Assembly (NCBI GenBank): GCA_015680685.1
Contig: MNCI01005950.1
Location: forward strand, 1,831-23,039
Length of the DNA: 21,209 nucleotides
Source of the DNA: Gnetum montanum
Lineage: Eukaryota > Streptophyta > Gnetopsida > Gnetales > Gnetaceae
Reading direction: 5' to 3'
The notes below the pieces were generated by a model. The model was not told the DNA's origin. It did no database searches and saw only the letters and a program-made list of their open reading frames with translations. Both the position numbers and the translations under genes were made by a program. Below, in pieces: positions 1 through 9,578 of the stretch. How positions within the stretch are numbered: position 1 is the first letter of the stretch; the number at the start of each line of letters is the position of its first letter.

Positions 1-1110
1 AGTACGTAGACTAGAAAAAGAAGAAGAGGAACATCGTTAAGAAAGAAGGTGTAGTAGGCCACATCATAGGAGACATGGTCACGATAGGGGCCACAATGAA
101 TGAGACAACTATGATGAATCATGACTTGCTACAAGAAGCATGATTAAAATCCGTAAGATAGTCCACATTCTCGCTAGGCATTAAAGGAATAGTCGAATCA
201 AATGACTTAATATGAAAAATATCCCTAAGTTTGAGGGAGGCTACAATATTGATCCACAACACCATCTTTAGGTTTTCAATGATGCTTGTGCCTTACAAAA
301 TATTGAAAATGACTGGCATAAGCATAAGTTATTCCCTAGAATACTCATAAAGGAAGCAAAAAGTTAGTACTAAAAGCTACTCATAGATGAAGTATAATGC
401 TAGAGCTATTTAATGATAAGTATTAGATGTACTCGAGGGTGTCCAACTTGAGAAAGAAAATTCAAGGATGGAAATAGTGTAATTATGAATCCCTTGATGT
501 AGTCTTGAATATATACTATTCTTTGCTATACAGATGCATAGGCCATAGTTTCTTTGAGTAGGAGCAACTTCGTCACATCATAGATGGACTTTGGAACAAA
601 ACTAGGGAAGCTCTTAGGATCTATGTCTAGGGGAGACTATAAAAAATGAGGGGTCACTAGATGTAAAGGATCATTGACAAAGTAGCAAAGGAAGATGAGA
701 AGTTAAAGAAAAGACAAAGTGCATAGGAGTATAATAGAGATCGTTACATTCACAAAAAGAAGATTCATCTTTGCAACTAAGAGGAGAAAATGTCATTAGA
801 GGAGATCATGCAAAGAAAGACTTTGTCAATCCAAAAGTTGGTTACTAAAATATACACCAAGGTAGATAAGATGTAGAGCTCTCTTAATGAGAAGTTCCAA
901 ATGATACTAAAGATTGTGGAGGAGAAAACAAAATAAGAAAGATCCAAGGATAAAGATAGAAGGAGAAAGAAAGACTATTACCATCAAAATGGTAAGGTTG
1001 TAGTTATCAAAATTGATGAAGCGTATGACATATGCTAATATGAACATCCAAAGAGCTATTGCCCAATTATGTCATACTTGTAGAAATTTGATATGCATGT
1101 CTTAAACCAA
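1..1110 (+). pseudogene. gag pseudogene of the first Ty3/gypsy element
   Basis: Bases 1-120 read as an Arg/His/Glu-rich stretch. From 221 a frame reads IPKFEGGYNIDP, close to the PKFDG-type start of plant Ty3/gypsy gag capsid domains, followed by a Trp/His-containing segment. Lys/Glu-rich sequence follows at 660-960. Near 1021-1065 a Cys-stop-Tyr-Glu-His-Pro-Lys-Ser-Tyr-Cys stretch looks like a broken CCHC zinc knuckle, normally the nucleic-acid-binding end of gag. Many in-frame stops and at least one frame change (frame 2 at 221, frame 1 at 1021) show it is not functional. The start of gag lies outside the window or is lost. Confidence 0.7.
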
Positions 1111-1189
1111 CAATTCATTAAAAGGGAAGCACTAAGAATGTTGTCTTAACTACAGACAACTGTTTCACTAATAACATTACTATCCAAGT

Positions 1190-1690
1190 AGGATGCAACC
1201 TTAGCCTCAAGACTACTATAAGTAATGGTATAACCCACAATCATGGGAAATGCCACCACTTAGATAGTAATACCCCTACCAGTAGCTAGATCCATATGGG
1301 TACTATGTATAATAGCCACTATTACCAAGTGGCTATTTTGTCCATACATCTTCTCATCATTACTATTCTCCTGAATATCATAAACATGCCACTCCTTGAG
1401 CTAAATCTCCCTCCACATATACTCCTTATTATAATATCATGCATCTCATTCCTCCACTCCCTTACCACATGCATTATTTGTGCAAGGTGAAATACCTTTA
1501 CAGCCCCAACTATGAAATGCCACAAAATCCATGAACTTACAGGTGGATAATAATTTAAGTGGCTCTGAGGGTTTACATTGGAAGAGGTCATTTTTCAAGC
1601 TTAATAGTCCACCCAAACCATTGTAGGCATTTATGGCTATGGAATCCTCTCAGATTACCTAATGAGTGTTTACTAAGTCGCCTTTAAACC
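1190..1690 (+). pseudogene. Pro/Tyr/His/Gln-rich linker between gag and protease
   Basis: In frame 2 this stretch reads as low-complexity protein rich in Pro, Gln, Tyr, His and Ser, for example YSPEYHKHA near 1368. Tyr/Pro-rich linkers after the zinc knuckle occur in some plant Ty3/gypsy gag proteins, and that is the likely origin. It contains several in-frame stops. A short open stretch in another frame (1296-1490) looks like a by-product of this composition and not a separate gene. Confidence 0.45.
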
Positions 1691-1789
1691 AAAAACCCTA
1701 AAACAGTCAAATTGTCATGTTAACTCATGTCATGATAGATTCAATAAAGCTAGGACACCTTCCTAGGAAGAGGACTTATCCTGAAAGTC

Positions 1790-2140
1790 CTCTAATCTAT
1801 TTATAAATTGCAAGAAATCATCCATGCAAGGCTTTATTTGACTCAAGCTTTGATGTGAATTTGATTTCTCAAGAAATATACTAGACATGGAGCTTACCTC
1901 CACTCAAGAAATGTAATATCAAGTTAGAACTTGTAGACTAATCCATTACTATTCCATTGGAATTGGTAGAAAATAGTGGGACTACTATCAGTGAGTAGTC
2001 ATATCTGGTGGATTTCCTAGTAATCCATGTAGACAATTACAAGGGAGACTTCCTAATCATTATGTTGGGGGGGGGGGGGGGGTTGGGTGCGGTGCGGTGC
2101 TTGGCTAAATATAATTGATACCAAGCTAGGAATTAGGGGC
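1790..2140 (+). pseudogene. Retroviral-type aspartic protease remnant
   Basis: Frame 1 from 1831 reads ALFDSSFDVNLIS; FDSS occupies the position of the catalytic D-S/T-G triad of LTR-element proteases. Downstream, DFLIIMLG at 2047-2070 matches the conserved hydrophobic-Leu-Gly segment seen before Arg-Pro-Trp in these proteases. That segment runs straight into a 16-base G run, after which a WL dipeptide and the following residues resume in frame 2 at 2102. The third triad residue is Ser instead of Gly, and stops are present, so the enzyme is dead. The domain order gag-protease-RT supports the call. Confidence 0.68.
2067..2082 (+). repeat. Poly-G run, 16 bases
   Basis: An uninterrupted run of 16 G lies inside the protease remnant, at the codons for the conserved Leu-Gly segment. 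It probably grew by slippage from a short natural G tract. Runs of this length are also prone to sequencing and assembly error. It accompanies a frame change from 1 to 2. Confidence 0.95.
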
Positions 2141-2577
2141 CTTTTTTGGAAATTTCTAAATAAAATGAATTTAGCAATATATAGAAGAAGAAAGTTCCAT
2201 GCATTACCTATAGTGACACAAGGTGCAACTGCATATAGAAAATATAGGTGATCAAAAGCATAACTATTACAACATGTAGAATGTATGTTTAATACACTAG
2301 TATTCAAAGATGCCTATACATAATAGTCACAAAACATGAAGGCGCCCAATGGTTGACTATAGATAATAGCTCCAGTTTTATAATGTGCATGAAACTAGCA
2401 AAGATTCTTACAAGTGTGTGCATAAATAAAATGAATGAAATGGAGTAGATCAAGTACTAACTCTTAGATATAGAAAATAGAAAAGAATTAAAGACCAACT
2501 GGGAAGAGTTGGAAGTTCTAGAAACCTCTGAACTAGAGCCCTTAAAACTGAAAACATTATTGAAACCTTAAAAATAT

Positions 2578-3400
2578 GTGTTTTCAAATAATGAGAAATT
2601 CGTAATTATAAATTTCCATGTTATTAAGAAATACAAGGAGAAGTTATTGAATGTAGTCAACATATGCCTTGTAGTCTTTGCTTGGTCATATAATGAGATA
2701 ACAGGGATAGATCCACACATATGCCAACATCAGATCTACATAGACTTTACTATCAAGCCCAACATATAGCCACAAAAAGGTTAAACCCAAAATTAAAAAA
2801 AGTTGTTAAAGAGAAGGTAAAGAAACTTCTCAAATCTAGATTCATCTATCTTCTAATAGATAGTGAGTGGGTGAGTGGGTGAGTGGGTGAGTCCACTTAG
2901 CATTATACCAAAGAAATGAGAACAATGGAGAGTCTACAAAGATTTCAGGCTATTCAACAAGGTTACTTTCAAAGATCATTTTCTCTTATCATTTGTGAAT
3001 TAGGTGGTAGATACCATTGTAGGGCATAAATACTACAATTCTCTAGATGGATATAGTGGCTACAACCAAATCTAAATTGCTTTAGAAGACTAGGTCAAAA
3101 TAACATTCACCTAGGGCACTTTTTCATATAGAAAGAAGTCTTTCAACCTATGTAATACTCTTGTAATCTTCCAACGTCTTCTCCTCAGCTTCTTTCGAAG
3201 GAAAATTGATAGTGGTATGGAAGTATTTATGGATGAATTCTCCACCTATGGTGCTAACGTTAAACAAGCTTTGGATAGTTTTGCATAGGTATTGAAATGA
3301 TGTATGAAAACTAACCTAAGACTTAACTTGTAGAAGAGCCATTTGATGGTATAAGAGGACATTATCTTAGGACACTGAATCTCATAAAAAGACATTAAGG
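2578..3400 (+). pseudogene. Reverse transcriptase remnant (pol)
   Basis: The open stretch 2578-2769 contains VFAWSYNEITGIDPHI, very like the segment just upstream of the polymerase domain in plant Ty3/gypsy pol. The polymerase core follows: an S-E-W-V-S motif at 2862-2876, then IIPKK (2902-2916), VYKDFRLFN, a LDGYSGYNQI palm motif (3040-3070), and F-M-D-E at 3226-3237, where family members carry F/Y-x-D-D. The second catalytic Asp is therefore Glu. Stops sit where Gln or Trp is expected, for example after NQI and in the GTFSYRK region. Role if intact: copying element RNA into DNA inside virus-like particles. Confidence 0.85.
2863..2892 (+). repeat. GTGAGTGG tandem repeat (about 3.75 copies of 8 bp)
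   Basis: The 8-bp unit GTGAGTGG is repeated perfectly just under four times. It lies exactly on the S-E-W-V-S codons at the start of the RT core, where a single GAGTGGGTGAGT would be expected. Two extra units (16 bp) seem to have been added by slippage. Confidence 0.93.
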
Positions 3401-3619
3401 TGAATCATAAAAAGATAATAATCATCTAAGGAATCATTAAACAACCTCAAATAATCAAAGATGTAAGATCATTACTTGGGCATACTAGTTACTATAGACA
3501 CTTCATTGAAAATTTCTCAAAAATCACCAAACCACTAATAGAGCTTACTAAAAAGAATGTATTATTTGAATGGACTAAGAAATGTGAATAGACATTCTAA
3601 CACTTGAAATAGAAGCTCA

Positions 3620-4030
3620 TAGAAATACTAATTCTATGCATACCAAATTGGTCCAAACTTTTTCATATCATGATGAATGCATCCAATTACACATTAGAAG
3701 CAGTGCTTACATAGATGAATGATTAAAAGTGTCCATATTACATCCATTGCTTAAGTAGAGGCATTGTAGGTATATAACTTAATTACACCACAATAGAAAA
3801 AGAATTAATAGTGATGATATAAGCTTTTAAAAAATTTAGAGACTATGTGCTTGAATACTCCATTTTTGTACACATTGATAACAATTCCATTTGATTTCTC
3901 ATGAATAAGCTAATAGTAAGCACTTATATTATACAATGGTTGGTGATCTTATAGGAGCTTGATTTAACAATGGTAGACAAAATGGAAATTGAGAATGTTG
4001 TTGTTAATCATTTATCTCAGTTAAGATGGA
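3620..4030 (+). pseudogene. RNase H remnant and connection to integrase
   Basis: Frame 1 reads a degenerate RNase H-like domain. MNAS at 3673-3684 occupies the position of the first catalytic Asp (usually D-A-S), so that Asp is Asn. LNYTTIEKEL (3780-3809) is an excellent match to the conserved segment carrying the catalytic Glu, and HIDNNSI (about 3875-3895) replaces the T-D-H segment. It continues into LDLTMVDKMEIENVVVNHLS (about 3958-4017), the conserved tail before integrase. Stops interrupt it at several points. An open stretch at 3970-4152 is part of this frame and not a separate gene. Confidence 0.8.
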
Positions 4031-4299
4031 ATAATACAACTCATGAAGAGTTGTTATTTGACCAATTTCCATATGAGTTGCTTTTTGCCAAGGTAATTGA
4101 GATCATGAAACCACCCACAATCATAAATTGGTATGATGAATTTCTTTCCTAGTTATTCACATAGGAGACTCTTGTAGAATGAGATCATAAGAAGGCACAA
4201 CAATTTCTTTACTAAGTTAAACATTACATGGAAATAGAGGGCAACCTTTATAAAATCTATGTAGATGGCTTGGTTAAATGATATGTACTAGATAAAGAT

Positions 4300-5060
4300 C
4301 AACTTTGAGTTCTCTAGGATGCTCATGAATATTCTTATGGGAACCATTATGCAAGTAAGAGAACAACTATTAAAATCTTGATGGTAAGATACTTTTGGCT
4401 AATAATTTTCTCATATCATCATTTTGTCCATTCCTATGAACAATGCCAATGAGATGGAGGAATGACAACCCGAATGGAGGGATCCTAGTAGTGGATTCAA
4501 CCATTAGAGTCCTCTGATCTTTGGGGGATTAATTTCATGAAAATCATCTTTCTAATGTCCAATAAGAAATCTTACATTATTGTTGCTATTAACTATTATA
4601 TCAAATGGGTTAAAGCTATAGTCATCACTGACTATACTTCTTCCACTATAGTACAATTCTTTCAACAATAGGTGGTAAATAGGTTTGATGTTCCTAGGCC
4701 ATTAATTTCTAACAATTAAACCCATTTTACTGGTGCTACATTCTATAAGTTGATGCAATGCTTGGGGATGAAACATAAACTTATAACTCCTTATCACCCT
4801 TAAACCAACTGTCAAGTCAAAGTTACCCACAAGAAGATCATAAGAATTTTGAAAAGGATTGTTAGTAGATAAAAGAAGATTAGAGCACCAAAATTAATGA
4901 TGCCCTATGAGCCTATTGCTCAACATTGTAACTTCTTGTAGGCTACTCTCATTATAAGCTAGTGCACAAAAGGTTATCCAAACTTCCAATTCAAACAGAA
5001 CTCTGTACAGTTACAACTACATGTGATCTTAGCCTAATAATTGACCTGCCATAGAAAGAA
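4300..5060 (+). pseudogene. Integrase remnant with all three catalytic acids replaced
   Basis: The N-terminal zinc-binding region is seen at 4318-4455: GNHYASKRTTIKIL, then HHFVHSYEQCQ, where the first Cys of the Cys-x-x-Cys pair is Tyr. The catalytic core follows: WGINFM (4522-4539), an I-S-N-N segment (4705-4716), THFTG, and the QVKVTHK segment (4813-4833). These align with the D, D and E positions of the retroviral integrase family; here they read Asn (4531-4533), Asn (4711-4713) and Lys (4819-4821). YIKWVKAI and MKHKLITPYHP also match the family. All landmarks share reading frame 1. The protein is dead. Confidence 0.85.
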
Positions 5061-5159
5061 TTATTAATGGTGCTTGATGTACTAAATGAAAATTGAAGAA
5101 TAGACTTGATGATAAATGAAGTGCACAAGGCATACCACAAATAATGAAGTGATGCCTGA

Positions 5160-5400
5160 ATAAGGAGAGTTACATTTCAACCAAGAGATAAGCTTCCCTA
5201 TTGGAACCCCATGCATGTGCCTCAACAAACTGAGTTCCAAATGTTGTGGAAAGGATCATATATTATACATTCAACTTTTCCTTCTAGGACTATGATAATT
5301 TACCACCCAACGGGCCCTTAAAAAAGCACATGTTGATCAACAACCAACAACTTAAATACTTTAAATATTTCCAAGTAATCAATGATCATCACAACACCTC
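5160..5400 (+). pseudogene. C-terminal end of pol after integrase
   Basis: The plus strand reads degenerate sequence including YHPTGP, NNQQLKYF and a charged tail. Family pol proteins commonly end with a Pro-Val-Asn-Gly...Leu-Lys-x-Tyr type segment after the integrase core, and this stretch has the right place and flavour. The reading is interrupted by stops and frame changes. The call rests mainly on position. Confidence 0.4.
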
Positions 5401-5455
5401 AACGCAAGGGCAACCTTGCTCTATTTTCATAATATCCTTCTTTCAACTCAGTTGT

Positions 5456-5464
5456 GGGGGAGAA
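5456..5464 (+). other. Candidate 3' polypurine tract
   Basis: The purine run GGGGGAGAA lies shortly after the end of pol, which is where LTR elements keep the primer for plus-strand DNA synthesis. A 3' LTR would begin just after it, but the next bases do not start with TG and no partner LTR is present for comparison. Confidence 0.5.
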
Positions 5465-6627
5465 TACTATTTAACCTAATACCTTGGAAAGGATGAAGGT
5501 TTTTATCTTTTTTATTTGATACCATTTTTCATACATTTTTCACTTTTATTTTTATTTTGATTTTCTTTATATTTTACTTTATTTAATTTTCCTTTTTTTT
5601 GTTTTTTTTCTTCTCCTCTTAACCTTCCTTTTATAATGTTTGATTTTTTTCTATTATTACTACAACTCTTGATAACTATTAAATGTATTTATTAATATTG
5701 ACATCTGTGTATGAAGACTAACTTTGCTTTTATGATTACACTTTCTACTAATGAGTTGTCAGTTATGTAATGGTATGAGGCCATGAGCTTACAACATCTA
5801 CCATTCCATCTTCATGTGAGATCTATATCATGGTGGCATATGCTTTTGTTACACTACAACTAAAAAGAATTTGTGATCTTGTTAAAAACTAGGGAGGGAC
5901 TAAGTGAAAATGGAAAAGGGTATGGTCTTAAAGGGATATGTTGAGCTCTCTTCTTGACTCCCTCCATGAGTCTTATGACTTCATAGGGAATGTATTTTTA
6001 CTTCTCTTGTAATTTGAAAAGGAAGTACATATGTATAAAGTGTGGTTTTTGAAAAAAAATAGGAATAAAAAATACACCTCTTTGAAGATCTCTTAGGATA
6101 CAAGCACTAGTTCTGGGGCTAGAAAGATATGTTATTCATGCTTGAAGGCACCACTCTAACTAAGGCATAAATTTCTTTCTCAAATTCTCTATTTACTTCA
6201 TGCTTTTCTTTTTTATTATTCTTCTAAAGTGATGATCATCCCCTATGGTTATTATAGTCTCATAGGGGCAAGATGAGAAAAGCACAATAATGCAAGACCA
6301 TTGCTAATGGTATGGACTTGGTTTGAAACCTAAATGGGCTAGCATACAGATCATCTTAATCATGCACTTCACAAGGATTTTTTGCCATAATGATATGGAT
6401 TCTCATATCCGAAGTCCTCTACAAATCATTTCTAAGACTTTGTATTTATCACTTCAATGCTATGTACCATGATCATTTTGATAATTTTTAATTTTGTAGA
6501 CTATGCAACCTTGTAGGTAATAGCATGTAGGTATGGTATTTAACTTGGATTAACATTAAATTTCCAAGGTGTCTATAGACTCCTTGTGATATGATTATGC
6601 AAAGGCATTTTTAGGCATCAACTTGCT
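5465..6627. other. AT-rich non-coding stretch, probable 3' region or LTR of the first element
   Basis: No coding frame of note is seen. Bases 5498-5645 are strongly T-rich on the plus strand (many runs of T broken by A or C). The rest is AT-rich sequence with scattered short homopolymers. It follows the polypurine tract, so it may be a decayed 3' LTR or a non-coding 3' spacer; neither could be confirmed from this window. Confidence 0.4.
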
Positions 6628-6637
6628 TTGGGGAGGA
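6628..6637 (+). other. Second polypurine-like motif
   Basis: TTGGGGAGGA follows ACTTGCTT, a context typical of plant LTR-element polypurine tracts. It lies about 1.17 kb after the first candidate. It could be the real tract of the first element (making 5465-6627 an internal spacer) or belong to another fragment. Confidence 0.35.
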
Positions 6638-7250
6638 TCCACTTGCATAACTTTTGGATCATATAATTTAAATCCTATCTCCATGTGTCTTGATCTAATT
6701 AACTTCAACCTTGATAATTTGCATCATCCAATTTTATGCTTTCCTTTGTTTTATTATAGTTTTTGTTTTGGAAACATACATTGTTTAAGCATGCATAAAG
6801 CTCTTTCCACTTCACTTCTTAATCATAGAATTGATGATTGATTTTTTGCTTCCTTTTCCTCCTTTTCTAGCTTTCATTTGGCTCTTGTTTTACCTCCAAA
6901 TCACTTATTTTCTTAATTAAAAATTGGATTTGAATAACTATGTCGATGCATTTGGATACAATGATGAATCCACATCAATGCAACATAAAAAAAACTATAT
7001 ATACTTGCAACCTCTTAGCACAATTTTCATATTTTGCTTCAAATGTGAAGGGACTTTTTGGGATTTTTAGAGCCCAAAATATTTCAAAAGTCATAAATTC
7101 CTCTCAACATACCTAATTTGATCCATTTTTTTTATCCATGAGCTTTTGGAGGTATGCTATACATCATGGGGTCATTAATGCTAGAATTTGTCAACAAATT
7201 TTACTCACACCCTGTAGATCAGAAAACATTGTAAACAAGGATGAATCACT
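6638..7250. other. AT-rich stretch with a TATA-like box, possible LTR fragment
   Basis: No convincing gene is seen. A short open frame at 6623-6841 has no recognisable motif and is probably chance. CTATATATAC at 6995-7004 resembles a plant TATA box on the plus strand, about 360 bp after the second polypurine-like motif, so a decayed LTR promoter is possible. There is no second copy to confirm an LTR. Confidence 0.3.
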
Positions 7251-7640
7251 TACTACTTCAATGATGTAGTCTGCAAAGCTCCTATTGCATCATGGAAAGA
7301 GATGATGAAAGAAAAAGCCCTTGCTAAGCTCCAAGAGAAAATACCACCTCCATCACCACTAGTAGTACTAGATATGATGTCTAAAATGATAGTAGCTACC
7401 AAATGTCTAAGAAAACTTACGAAGGAGTAGTTGCAATAATAAGCTTCCAGAGGTGGTGATGAGTCCCTATGTATCATTCGACTAGGAGCCATTTTAATGA
7501 AGTCACAAGAATCATTGGCTGGTAGGTAGAGGACCTTGTTCATCTATTCTTTACATGAAGGGACTAGACTCATATTTGTGCTAATCCTAACACCCAAAAA
7601 GTCATGGTGTTTGAAACACCACCAAATTTGGACTACCACC
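7251..7640 (+). pseudogene. Unrecognised coding-like fragment
   Basis: One plus-strand frame is open from about 7251 to 7430 and reads a mixed hydrophobic/charged protein (NDVVCKAPIASWKEMMKEKA, then a Pro-rich turn, then KCLRKLTKE). It then has a few TAG/TAA stops and stays readable to about 7640. The stops fit the Gln-to-stop pattern seen elsewhere in the window. I do not recognise the family. It sits between a possible LTR and the tandem repeats, so it could be a gag-like fragment or chance. Confidence 0.3.
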
Positions 7641-7660
7641 TCTCAACTACAAATTTTTCT

Positions 7661-8080
7661 AAGTGCTGGGACTATGCTCTCCACTATCACAGAGTGTAGT
7701 CAACCTCTCATGGAGAGCATAGTTAGCACATACTAGTTTTTTGCAGTTTTCTATAAGTGTTGAGACTACGCTTTCCACTAGTACAGAGCATAGTTAGCCT
7801 CTAGTGGAGAGTGTAGTCAACAAAAAGATAGATTTTCACAAGTCTTGGCAAGTCTCAAACTATGCTCACCCCTAGTTGGGAGCGTAGTCAACCTCTTGTG
7901 GGGAGCACAGTCTACCAGAAAGCCTAGATTCCACCAGCATTGAGACTATGCTCTCCCCCCACCCAAAGCATAGTCAGTAGGAAGCAAGTTTTTTGCAAAA
8001 TTTTCTAAGTCTCGAGACTATGCTCTCTACTACCCCAGAGTATACTCAACCCTTAGTGGAGAGTGTAGTTAGCCAAAATA
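7661..8080 (+). repeat. Tandem repeat, about 5 imperfect units of 85-95 bp with internal dyad
   Basis: Units begin near 7661, 7755, 7840, 7936 and 8007. Each carries a GACTATGCTCTCCACTA-like half, then a TAGTGGAGAGTGTAGT-like half that is nearly its reverse complement, then a T/A-rich tail around TTTTTGCA. Each unit could thus form a hairpin or hold two oppositely oriented copies of one binding site. Scattered single copies (ACTATGC or GAGAGTGTAGT) continue to about 9510. The array lies upstream of a TATA box at 8309. Confidence 0.8.
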
Positions 8081-8308
8081 GCCTTTGGTGGCCTCCATAA
8101 CACAACAACGACACATCAACATAGTCAACTCATTCCTAGTGAGTGTAGTTGGTAGAATCTTTCTCTCTCTTACATCCCCTCTTGCCCAAAATTGTAACTA
8201 TGCTTAATCCCACTAGCCCAGTGTAGAGCAGACTTAGGTAAGAGCACAGTCCCAACCATCCCCTCCACCATGTGGCAGCCATCCCACATTTTCCGCTAAC
8301 CCTAGTCC

Positions 8309-8318
8309 TATAAATACC
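8309..8318 (+). promoter_or_regulatory. TATA box, probable promoter of the gag-protease element
   Basis: TATAAATACC preceded by CC and followed by a C-rich stretch is a textbook plant TATA box. It lies about 230 bp after the tandem-repeat array and about 1.26 kb before the gag start codon, matching an LTR with an enhancer-like U3 and a long leader. No primer-binding site was clearly found; TGGTGTCGAC at 9328 is only a weak candidate. Confidence 0.55.
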
Positions 8319-8702
8319 TCCACCCTCAATGTTTTCGGGGTTGGTAAAATTTGAGTAGACAAATATTTTAAGGTTGGTAAAACTAAAGCGTTGGCAAATT
8401 TCGGAATTCACAAATAAGCAAATCACAAACTTGGCAAACCCAAAGAGCACTTGGGAGAGAACCAGAGGCATATTGGCGAAGTTGCAGACCATCGTAGCCC
8501 ACTCCAACCCACTAGGACACTATAGTCAATGATACACCATGGCAGCCAACCCGACAGATGTAGACACCTTGGAAAAATGCTAGTCTTCATGGCTAGACAC
8601 CCCTGAAACTGTGACTACAGTATCCACTATGCTTGTTATACACCGCATACCTTCTAACCCCTTTTGGTGTTAACTATGCTCAACCCCATTTGGGGTGGTG
8701 TT

Positions 8703-8770
<68 letters not shown>

Positions 8771-9578
8771 CTCTCTCTCTCTTGTATTTTTAGCATTTTA
8801 TTTGCATTTTATGCTATTTCATTACATAGCCATGGCTAAAACTACACTTGGATGGTGGCCCTTGTATGTTGGCACCCTCGTTTTTGCCAAAAACCTAACT
8901 ACGCTTGACCGCATTGACATCGTTAACATTATTGACACCACTCAAACACTTAGCATCATTTTGCATTAGCATCACAGCTAACCACGTTGCACCCTAGTTG
9001 CATTTGGTAAGTCCCTGTTTGATCAACAAGACTATTCAAGGCATCTTGTTTTTGCCTCTAATAGGCCCTCACATAGACTTGAGGTTAGGCTGTGTGCCCA
9101 TGAACCTCTTGGTGTCCCAGCCATCGACATTTTCAGTTGTAGTTTTTAGTGCTAAAAGGAGGGTAGAACCATTTTCTTCTTCAAACCTCGTTGGTGGTTG
9201 TCTCACATGCTCTCTACATTACTGTTGTTGGCTTTGGGCTAGTGTAGACCCAACACCCCTGTGGACTTGCTGCACACACGACAGTAGCTGGATCTTAGGC
9301 TAGTGTAGGTGTTTTCTACTAATTGATTGGTGTCGACTAGACCCCATTGTCAATTCCCCTAGAACCCTGTCTAGCAACCCCAGAGCACACATTCCCATAG
9401 TTAGCCAAATTCTTAATGTTATTAGTGAGAGTGTAGTTAGCTCTTAATGTAGAGATCATAGTTGGTCCTCAGCTTAGAGAGCATAGTCAACTCTTAGCAT
9501 AGACAACATGTCACTAGAGTTATCCATTTTTGCACTCAACAACTCTTTTTCTCCCCTCTTACAACTTGATTTGCATCT
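8319..9578 (+). other. Leader region between TATA box and gag, no clear gene
   Basis: This stretch contains short repeats (GGTTGGTAAAA twice near 8340-8380), a CT microsatellite at 8708-8782, and stray copies of the upstream ACTATGC / GAGAGTGTAGT motif at about 8192, 8628, 8670 and 9425-9500. Open frames of 60-120 codons occur here on both strands, but they either run through the microsatellite or show no recognisable motif. If the region is an LTR, the LTR/internal border was not identified. Confidence 0.4.
8708..8782 (+). repeat. (CT)n microsatellite with interspersed CTAT
   Basis: About 75 bp of CT dinucleotide repeats are interrupted three times by CTAT. Two open frames that cross it encode only alternating Ser/Leu and are artefacts of the repeat. 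Confidence 0.97.

Larger units (their letters stand above)
1..5464 (+). mobile_element. Degenerate Ty3/gypsy-type LTR retrotransposon, gag-pol body (5' part outside window)
   Basis: The plus strand holds gag, aspartic protease, reverse transcriptase, RNase H and integrase in that order, which is the Ty3/gypsy order (integrase last). Motifs from protease (about 1831) through integrase (about 4821) lie almost all in the same reading frame, although dozens of stops interrupt it. The body ends in a purine tract that could be the 3' polypurine tract. No 5' LTR or primer-binding site is visible because coding-like sequence runs to the left window edge. The 3' LTR boundary cannot be set, because there is no second copy to compare with. 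The element is clearly dead and old. Confidence 0.88.

Noticed and set aside
8136-8507. A 123-codon minus-strand open frame with hydrophobic stretches.
   Set aside because: It overlaps the TATA box and the tail of the tandem repeats, has no recognisable motif, and its composition follows the repeat sequence.
8633-8969. Two overlapping plus-strand frames rich in Ser and Leu.
   Set aside because: They are translations of the CT microsatellite.
9328-9337. TGGTGTCGAC as a primer-binding site for initiator Met tRNA.
   Set aside because: It matches the usual TGGTATCAGA only partly and no LTR end could be placed just before it.
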